Assembly: GCF_900141735.1 (NCBI RefSeq)
Contig: NZ_FQYO01000002.1
Coordinates: 186,001-250,000, forward strand
Source: Wenxinia saemankumensis
GTDB lineage: Bacteria; Pseudomonadota; Alphaproteobacteria; Rhodobacterales; Rhodobacteraceae
Direction of reading: 5' to 3'
Length of the DNA stretch: 64,000 nucleotides
Both the position numbers and the translations under genes were made by a program. Position 1 is the first letter of the stretch. Every line of letters starts with the position of its first letter. Shown here piece by piece: positions 51,675 to 64,000 of the stretch. The notes beneath the pieces are model-generated. The model ran no database searches. It saw nothing but the letters and a program-made list of their open reading frames with translations, and was not told where the DNA came from.

Positions 51675-51756
51675 GCGCGTGCAAGCACGCACCCTACGCC
51701 TTTGTCCGTAGGGTGCGTGGTCCCCACGCACCTTCGATGCGTGGTCCCCGCGCACC
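51675..51756. repeat. Palindromic repeat cluster in the rpoB-rpoC gap
   Basis: One reverse unit (GCGTGCAAGCACGCACC then CTAC) and one forward unit (GTAGGGTGCGTGG then CCACGCACC) are separated by a 10-bp spacer, followed by a degenerate third arm (GATGCGTGGTCC...GCGCACC). They begin 3 bp after the rpoB stop and leave 33 bp to rpoC. Confidence 0.88.
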
Positions 51757-51789
51757 GCTCCCCCGACGCCCTTTTTCAAGGAACCTGAC

Positions 51790-56040
<4,251 letters not shown>

Positions 56041-56066
56041 TCCTCCCCCGTCCGCAGGATCAGGAA

Positions 56067-56094
56067 AAGGGCCCCCGCCGGGGGCCCTTCTTCG
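56067..56094 (+). terminator. Rho-independent terminator after rpoC
   Basis: AAGGGCCCCC and GGGGGCCCTT form a perfect 10-bp stem followed by TCTTCG, 27 bp past the stop. It ends the rpoBC unit before the accessory genes. Confidence 0.88.
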
Positions 56095-56239
56095 TTTCGC
56101 GAGCCTTCTTCGTCCCGGGCCCTTTCCGGGCTGCGGAACGAAGCCCCGTGGGCGGCCGCCGCCGCTCGCGCCGTCCCGGCGCATCGCCCCGCCCGCCATC
56201 CCGCCTATGTGGTGAGCCGACCAGAACGGGAGGGGCAGC

Positions 56240-56512
56240 ATGACACGGGCCATCACCTTCACCATTTCCGGCCGCGTCCAGGGTGTCGGCTTCCGGCACT
56301 GGACCCGCGAGACGGCCCGGGAGCTGGGGCTGTCGGGCTGGGTCCGCAACGAGGCGGACGGGCGCGTCAGCGGCGCGGCCGAGGGGCCGGACGCGGCCGT
56401 CGCCGCCTTCGAGGAGAAGCTGGGGCAGGGGCCGACCTTAGCGAGCGTCGAGGGGCTGACGGTCGAAAGCGCCGCGCCGCAGGGGGCCGAGGGGTTCGAG
56501 GTCAGGCGCTGA
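56240..56512 (+). CDS. Acylphosphatase
   Basis: A 90-aa protein with the family signature GRVQGVGFRHWTRETARELGLSGWVRN: Arg19 binds phosphate and Asn37 activates water. It hydrolyses acyl phosphates such as carbamoyl or acetyl phosphate. The ATG has a GGGAGG box. Its 3' end overlaps the opposite-strand glycosyltransferase by 11 bp. Confidence 0.92.
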   Translation: MTRAITFTISGRVQGVGFRHWTRETARELGLSGWVRNEADGRVSGAAEGPDAAVAAFEEKLGQGPTLASVEGLTVESAAPQGAEGFEVRR

Positions 56513-57500
56513 GCGCCGCCGCCTCCGCCATGTGATCCTGCCAGCGCGGATCCTCCGCCGGATCCGCGCCACGGCTGGCGCAGAGCCGCGCGACGTAGTC
56601 GGCGCAGCACAGGTGATGCAGCCGGGCGACCCCCGGCAGGGCCACCGCCTCCGCGTGGATCCGGTCGAACCTGTCCCGGTAGGCGAGGGCCGAGGCGTCG
56701 CGCCGGCCGTTGCGGTTGCGCGCCCTGTGGAACTGCTCCGTATAGCGGTCCTTCCCCGCGCTGGCCGAGGCGGTGCCCTTCTTCATCGCCCAGTGCTCGT
56801 CGGAGCGGACGACGTAGTGGTTCATCTGCCCGCCGGAATGCTCGATCTCCTCGGGCGAGGTATAGCGGACCGGGTGCGGCCCGGTGGAGAAGCGCTCGAT
56901 CACCCGGCCCGCGCTGTCGACGATGACGTTCCGCCCCGCGCCCATCTCGCCCTCGAACTTCCAGGGCCCGTGATCCGAGAAGGCCCCGAAGCGGCGCGGG
57001 GTCCGCGTCAGCGTCTTGACCATGATGTTCGGGCGCATCCCGTTCGGCCCGCAGCGCTGGAACTGCCGGTGCACGAGGCCGTCCTGATACCGGTCCCACC
57101 CCGAATTGCCGAAGCAGCGCCAGTGGAACGCGACACCTAGATGATCGCGGCCCAGATCGTCGAGGAAGGACCGCACCGTGCCGTCGCCCCGATGCAGGAC
57201 GAGGAACTCGTCGACGTCGCAGATCAGCATCCAGTCCGCCGCCTGCCGCTCGGGCCGGCCCATCATCGCGGCATGGGCGCTCGCCTTGGGCGGCTGGCCG
57301 GGGCGGGGACGATGCGCGAACCAGGTCAGCCAGCCCGCCTCGGCGAAGGCCTGGAGAAGTTGCGGCGAATGGTCGGTGCAGTCGTTGACGGCGATGAGGA
57401 TGTCGAAGCCGAGCATCCGCTGCCACGACACCCACTCCACCAGCCACGCGCCCTCGTCGCGCATGCCGCCGAAGACGAGGAAGGATTCAGGACCGCTCAT
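56502..57500 (-). CDS. Family 2 glycosyltransferase-like protein (Glyco_tranf_2_4)
   Basis: A 332-aa protein: MRDEGAWLVEWVSWQRMLGFDILIAVNDCTDHSPQLL and DWMLICDVDEFLVLH give the catalytic DxD (DVD), and HWRCFGNSGWD follows as in the PF13704 group found in Rhodobacterales. No signal or membrane segment is obvious, so it probably works at the cytoplasmic face on a surface glycan. The ATG at 57500 is chosen over the open N-terminal extension, which is low-complexity. Confidence 0.82.
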   Translation of the reverse strand: MSGPESFLVFGGMRDEGAWLVEWVSWQRMLGFDILIAVNDCTDHSPQLLQAFAEAGWLTWFAHRPRPGQPPKASAHAAMMGRPERQAADWMLICDVDEFLVLHRGDGTVRSFLDDLGRDHLGVAFHWRCFGNSGWDRYQDGLVHRQFQRCGPNGMRPNIMVKTLTRTPRRFGAFSDHGPWKFEGEMGAGRNVIVDSAGRVIERFSTGPHPVRYTSPEEIEHSGGQMNHYVVRSDEHWAMKKGTASASAGKDRYTEQFHRARNRNGRRDASALAYRDRFDRIHAEAVALPGVARLHHLCCADYVARLCASRGADPAEDPRWQDHMAEAAALSA

Positions 57501-57564
57501 GGCGCGGACGTAACCATGCCGCGCGCTCTGGCGTCCAGCCGCGGGCGGGCGTAGGGGCGGGGGC

Positions 57565-58527
57565 ATGACACCTACCCGCGACACGATTCCGGCTCGCGAC
57601 ACGATTCCGGCCCGCGACACGATTCCGGACGGGCGCGGCGCCGACAACCTGCGCGGCGCCGGGCTGATGACCCTCGCCATGACCGGCTTCACGCTGAACG
57701 ACGCCTGCGTGAAGCTTCTGTCCCAGGACCTGCCGCTGATGCAGGTCGTCGCGCTGCGCGGGACGCTGGCCTGCCTGCTGCTGCTCGTCGCGGGGCGGAT
57801 GCTGGGCCATTACCGGCGCGGCCTCGCCACGCGGACCGACTGGGGCCTGATGGGCCTGCGCGGCCTGTTCGAGCTGGCGGCGGCCTGGACCTTCCTCACG
57901 GCGCTCGTCCACATGCCGCTCGCCAACCTCACGGCGATCCTGCAGGCCCTGCCGCTGGCGGTGACGCTGGGCGCCGCGCTCTTCTTCGCCGAGCCGGTCG
58001 GATGGCGCCGCTGGGCGGCGATCGGGGCGGGCTTCGTCGGGGTGCTGCTGATCGTGCGGCCGGGCGGCGACATCTTCACGATCTATTCGGTGCTCGGGGT
58101 CGTCACGGTCGCCTTCGCCGCGGGGCGCGATCTGGTGACCCGGCGATTGTCGCGGGCGGTGCCGACCTTCCTCGTCACGCTGGTCTCGGCGGGGCTGGTC
58201 ACGGTCATGGGCTTCGCCCTGTCGCTGCCGGGCGGATGGCAACCCGTCGGGGCGGGGCAGGCGGGGCTGATCGCGCTCTCCGCCCTGTTCATGCTGGTCG
58301 CCTATCTGGGCATCATCGGGGCCATGCGGGTGGGCGAGATCGGCTATGTCGCGCCGTTCCGCTATACCGGTCTGATCGTCGCGCTGCTGGCCGGCTGGGC
58401 CGTCTTCGGCGAGTTCCCCGAGGCGCTGACCCTGGCGGGCGCCGCCATCGTCGTGGGGTCGGGCCTGTTCTCGTTCTGGCGCGAGCGCCGCCTCGGACTC
58501 GCCCGCCCCAAGGTCCCGCCGCGCTGA
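57565..58527 (+). CDS. DMT-superfamily (EamA) transporter
   Basis: A 320-aa protein with ten predicted membrane helices in two EamA halves (LMTLAMTGFTLNDACVKLL..., GVVTVAFAAGRDLVTRRLSRAV...). The substrate is unknown. The first 25 codons are odd: an 18-bp unit encoding RDTIPA is repeated three times in tandem before the first helix. An alternative ATG at the LMTLAMTG segment (57667) would exclude the repeat. Confidence 0.82.
   Translation: MTPTRDTIPARDTIPARDTIPDGRGADNLRGAGLMTLAMTGFTLNDACVKLLSQDLPLMQVVALRGTLACLLLLVAGRMLGHYRRGLATRTDWGLMGLRGLFELAAAWTFLTALVHMPLANLTAILQALPLAVTLGAALFFAEPVGWRRWAAIGAGFVGVLLIVRPGGDIFTIYSVLGVVTVAFAAGRDLVTRRLSRAVPTFLVTLVSAGLVTVMGFALSLPGGWQPVGAGQAGLIALSALFMLVAYLGIIGAMRVGEIGYVAPFRYTGLIVALLAGWAVFGEFPEALTLAGAAIVVGSGLFSFWRERRLGLARPKVPPR
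57577..57630. repeat. Tandem 18-bp repeat (3 copies) at the 5' end of the DMT transporter gene
   Basis: CGCGACACGATTCCGGCT, CGCGACACGATTCCGGCC and CGCGACACGATTCCGGAC are consecutive and differ only at the unit end. They encode RDTIPA, RDTIPA and RDTIPD. Confidence 0.9.
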
Positions 58528-58562
58528 GCGGGAGGGGCGCCGGACGCCCCCGGGGGGCGTTG

Positions 58563-58591
58563 TTGACAGGCCCGGCGACTCCCCCTATGTA
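58563..58591 (+). promoter_or_regulatory. Promoter of the rpsL-rpsG-fusA-tuf operon
   Basis: TTGACA, a 17-bp spacer and TATGTA: the best sigma70 match in the window. The leader to rpsL is about 220 nt and includes a 13-codon open frame (58643-58684). No other gene is seen in 58528-58818. Confidence 0.78.
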
Positions 58592-58818
58592 GCGCGCACT
58601 CGCGCCGGGGCCCTGCCCGATACGGCGCAAATCAGAGTTGCGATGGTCACGATCCGGGCGAAGACCGCCCCGATCCTCTGCTAGACCGACCGCCTTGGGC
58701 CGCAGGTAGCGGGACCCGGGCGGGTATTTTGCGTTGCGGCAGACGTGTCGTGGCGTTCACGAAACCGGCGGTCCCCCGGGACCGCGCACATGTGCCAGGA
58801 ACGGGGAAAAACAGCCCA

Positions 58819-59190
58819 ATGCCGACGATCCAGCAGCTGATCCGCAAGCCGCGTCAGCCCAAAGTCACGAAGTCCAAGTCGCAGCATCTCGAAGGCTGCC
58901 CGCAGAAGCGCGGCGTCTGCACGCGCGTCTACACCACGACGCCGAAGAAGCCGAACTCGGCCATGCGGAAGGTCGCCAAGGTCCGCCTGACGAACCAGTA
59001 CGAGGTGATCTCGTACATTCCGGGCGAGAGCCACAACCTGCAGGAGCACTCGGTGGTCCTGATCCGCGGCGGCCGGGTGAAGGACCTTCCGGGCGTGCGC
59101 TACCACATCCTGCGCGGCGTGCTCGACACGCAGGGCGTCAAGAACCGGAAGCAGCGCCGGTCCAAGTACGGCGCCAAGCGTCCGAAGTGA
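58819..59190 (+). CDS. rpsL: 30S ribosomal protein S12
   Basis: A 123-aa S12. The decoding-site segments [12 protein letters not shown] and [14 protein letters not shown] have the wild-type lysines linked to streptomycin sensitivity. It is the first gene of the str operon. A repeat cluster lies between it and rpsG. Confidence 0.98.
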   Translation: MPTIQQLIRKPRQPKVTKSKSQHLEGCPQKRGVCTRVYTTTPKKPNSAMRKVAKVRLTNQYEVISYIPGESHNLQEHSVVLIRGGRVKDLPGVRYHILRGVLDTQGVKNRKQRRSKYGAKRPK

Positions 59191-59198
59191 TCCTGGAC

Positions 59199-59256
59199 GG
59201 TGCGTGCCCGGCGCGCACCCGACCCCTTGCCCGTAGGGTGCGTGCTGGCACGCACC
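59199..59256. repeat. Palindromic repeat pair in the rpsL-rpsG gap
   Basis: A reverse, degenerate unit (GGTGCGTGCCC...GCGCACC) is followed by a forward unit GTAGGGTGCGTGC-TG-GCACGCACC. It begins 9 bp after the rpsL stop and leaves 28 bp to rpsG. Confidence 0.88.
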
Positions 59257-59284
59257 GCCCTAGATACGAGAGAGAGACACATCC

Positions 59285-59755
59285 ATGTCCCGCCGTCACG
59301 CCGCAGAGAAGCGCGAAGTCCTGCCCGACGCCAAGTATGGCGACCGGGTTCTCACCAAGTTCATGAACAACCTGATGGTCGACGGAAAGAAGTCCGTCGC
59401 CGAACGGATCGTCTACAACGCCTTCGACCGCGTCGAGAGCCGGCTGAAGAAGGCCCCCGTCGAGGTCTTCCACGAGGCGCTGGACAACGTGAAGCCCAGC
59501 GTCGAGGTCCGCTCCCGCCGGGTCGGCGGCGCGACCTACCAGGTCCCCGTCGATGTCCGCCCCGAGCGCCGCGAGGCGCTGGCCATCCGCTGGCTGATCG
59601 CCGCCGCGAAGGCCCGGAACGAGAACACGATGGAAGAGCGCCTCGCCGGCGAGCTCGCCGATGCCGTCAACGGCCGCGGCTCCGCCGTGAAGAAGCGCGA
59701 AGACACCCACAAGATGGCCGACGCGAACCGCGCGTTCAGCCATTACCGCTGGTAA
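59285..59755 (+). CDS. rpsG: 30S ribosomal protein S7
   Basis: A 156-aa S7 with [33 protein letters not shown] and [27 protein letters not shown]. It organises the 16S 3' major domain and in E. coli represses the str operon. fusA follows after 18 bp. Confidence 0.98.
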   Translation: MSRRHAAEKREVLPDAKYGDRVLTKFMNNLMVDGKKSVAERIVYNAFDRVESRLKKAPVEVFHEALDNVKPSVEVRSRRVGGATYQVPVDVRPERREALAIRWLIAAAKARNENTMEERLAGELADAVNGRGSAVKKREDTHKMADANRAFSHYRW

Positions 59756-59773
59756 GCGGAAAGGAGGCCGAGA

Positions 59774-61897
<2,124 letters not shown>

Positions 61898-61903
61898 TCC
61901 GCG

Positions 61904-61964
61904 ATGCGTGGGCCGTTCGGCCCACGCACCCTACCCAACCGTAGGGTGCGTGCTTGCACGCACC
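61904..61964. repeat. Palindromic repeat pair in the fusA-tuf2 gap
   Basis: A reverse unit (TGCGTGGGCC...GGCCCACGCACC then CTAC) and a forward unit GTAGGGTGCGTGC-TT-GCACGCACC with a 6-bp spacer. The forward unit is a perfect hairpin. The cluster starts 7 bp after the fusA stop and leaves 22 bp, including the AGGAGG box, to tuf2. Confidence 0.9.
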
Positions 61965-61986
61965 GCCAAAGACTCAGGAGGCCCCC

Positions 61987-63162
<1,176 letters not shown>

Positions 63163-63223
63163 TGAGGATCGCCCGGTGATCCGACGCGCCTGCAAGGGCA
63201 TGTCGAGGATCATCGCGTGATCG
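63163..63223 (+). repeat. 3' flank of tuf2 shared with tuf1
   Basis: These 61 bp equal 32645-32705 after tuf1, including the degenerate second copy of the tuf 3' end. Divergence begins exactly where the candidate rpsJ promoter starts. Confidence 0.85.
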
Positions 63224-63224
63224 C

Positions 63225-63252
63225 TTGCGGGGCGCGCCTCATGTGATATGGC
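63225..63252 (+). promoter_or_regulatory. Candidate S10-operon promoter
   Basis: TTGCGG, a 16-bp spacer and TATGGC lie about 115 bp before rpsJ. Confidence 0.5.
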
Positions 63253-63325
63253 GCGCGCTCCGGCCTTCCCTCCGATTCCCCGGTCCTGCCGGGGCGGAGA
63301 TCACCAGAAGAAGAACCGTTCGACG

Positions 63326-63350
63326 AAGGGGCCCCCGCGGCCCCTTCCTC
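63326..63350 (+). terminator. Terminator or attenuator hairpin before rpsJ
   Basis: AAGGGGCC and GGCCCCTT form a perfect 8-bp stem with a 5-nt loop, followed by CCTC. It lies downstream of the candidate S10 promoter and only 20 bp before rpsJ, so it could attenuate the S10 operon as well as end tuf2 transcripts. Confidence 0.6.
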
Positions 63351-63369
63351 TCAACATAAAGGACTTGCA

Positions 63370-63681
63370 ATGGCCCAAAGCCAGAACATCCGCATCCGCC
63401 TCAAGGCGTTCGACTATCGCGTGCTGGACGCCTCCACGCACGAGATCGTCCAGACCGCCAAGCGGACCGGCGCGAGCGTGCGGGGCCCGATCCCGCTGCC
63501 GAACAAGATCGAGAAATTCACGGTCCTTCGCGGCCCCCATATCGACAAGAAGTCCCGCGACCAGTTCGAGATCCGCACCCACAAGCGGCTGCTCGACATC
63601 GTGGACCCGACGCCCCAGACGGTGGACGCGCTGATGAAGCTCGACCTCGCCGCCGGCGTCGACGTCGAGATCAAGGTCTGA
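63370..63681 (+). CDS. rpsJ: 30S ribosomal protein S10
   Basis: A 103-aa S10/NusE with [29 protein letters not shown] and [34 protein letters not shown]. It belongs to the 30S head and, with NusB and NusG, to antitermination complexes. It opens the S10 operon; rplC follows after 13 bp. Confidence 0.98.
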   Translation: MAQSQNIRIRLKAFDYRVLDASTHEIVQTAKRTGASVRGPIPLPNKIEKFTVLRGPHIDKKSRDQFEIRTHKRLLDIVDPTPQTVDALMKLDLAAGVDVEIKV

Positions 63682-63694
63682 GGAGGGTAGGATC

Positions 63695-64000
63695 ATGCTG
63701 CGCTCCGGCGTCATCGCAAAGAAGGTGGGCATGACCCGCCTGTTCATGGAAGACGGGAAGCAGATCCCCGTCACCGTTCTCCAGCTCGACGGTCTGCAGG
63801 TCGTGGCCAAGCGCACGCTCGAGACCGACGGCTACACCGCCGTCCAGCTCGGCGCGGGCACGGCCAAGACCAAGCGCGTGGGCAAGGCCATGCGCGGGCA
63901 CTTCGCCAAGGCCTCGGTCGAGCCGAAGCGGAAGGTCGCGGAGTTCCGCGTCCATCCCGACAACCTGATCGAGGTGGGCGAGGAGATCATCGCCGCCCAT
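63695..64000 (+). CDS. rplC: 50S ribosomal protein L3 (5' part, cut by the window end)
   Basis: The first 102 codons of L3 are present: [41 protein letters not shown] and the following strand-rich part. An AGGAGG box precedes the ATG. The C-terminal part lies outside the window. Confidence 0.97.
   Translation, partial: MLRSGVIAKKVGMTRLFMEDGKQIPVTVLQLDGLQVVAKRTLETDGYTAVQLGAGTAKTKRVGKAMRGHFAKASVEPKRKVAEFRVHPDNLIEVGEEIIAAH

Overview
The window is about 64 kb of very GC-rich DNA with strongly GC-biased third codon positions. It comes from an alphaproteobacterium, most probably a member of the Rhodobacterales. The evidence is the gene content and order (tuf, tRNA-Trp, secE, nusG, rplKA, rplJL, rpoBC, rpsL, rpsG, fusA, tuf, rpsJ, rplC), the argH/tlpA divergent pair followed by a small lipoprotein and lysA, a TIGR02302/DUF4175 protein, and protein sequences of that order's type. 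I cannot name a genus from sequence alone.

Layout. 1-6.7 kb: the end of a CsbD-like gene, a dimethylglycine/sarcosine dehydrogenase-like flavoenzyme, an array of palindromic repeats, and a leftward beta-ketoadipate group (pcaD, an extra esterase, pcaB, a small membrane protein). 6.8-14.2 kb: tlpA, argH, a 52-aa lipoprotein, lysA, a large DUF4175 membrane protein and a 1-Cys peroxiredoxin. 14.2-18.2 kb: a methyltransferase, two tandem L,D-transpeptidases and a two-gene glycan-type pair. 18.2-28.7 kb: pnp, ilvD, a DUF7002 protein, rpsO, a membrane-anchored RTX protein, truB, a PduO-type cobalamin adenosyltransferase, a HIG1-like protein, an SDR and an SH3b protein. 28.8-36.2 kb: parC, the first tuf, a ZntB-like transporter, a CsbD protein, a DUF892 protein, an acyltransferase and tRNA-Trp. 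36.2-46.1 kb: secE, nusG and rplK-rplA interspersed with accessory genes (acetyltransferases, Rrf2 regulator, TSUP transporter, TOPRIM protein, YdeI-like protein, MFS transporter, PRC-barrel protein, rhodanese). 46.1-64 kb: rplJ, rplL, rpoB, rpoC, three accessory genes, then rpsL, rpsG, fusA, the second tuf, rpsJ and the start of rplC.

The core is a transcription/translation supercluster. It makes RNA polymerase beta/beta', the L11/L1 and L10/L7-L12 stalk proteins, S12/S7/EF-G/EF-Tu, the elongation factor NusG and the Sec subunit SecE. Sigma70-like promoters (TTG-rich -35, mostly 17-bp spacer) can be read before tuf1, tRNA-Trp, secE, nusG, rplK, rplJ, rpoB, rpsL and rpsJ, so the cluster appears to be many short units. 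The most distinctive structure is a family of palindromic, REP-like repeats (core GTAGGGTGCGTGC paired with GCACGCACC). They lie just after the stop codons of rplL, rpoB, rpsL and fusA, and a related family forms a tandem array of roughly 92-bp units at about 3.04-3.38 kb. The two tuf genes are almost identical, and the identity runs 61 bp past the stop codon, as expected of gene conversion.

No insertion sequence, prophage, CRISPR array, rRNA gene or replication origin was seen. I did not find a clear-cut new defence or biosynthetic system. The best leads are the repeat family inside essential operons, the stand-alone TOPRIM gene between nusG and rplK, the Rrf2/TSUP unit with a candidate operator, and the DUF7002 and RTX genes interrupting the truB-rpsO-pnp order.
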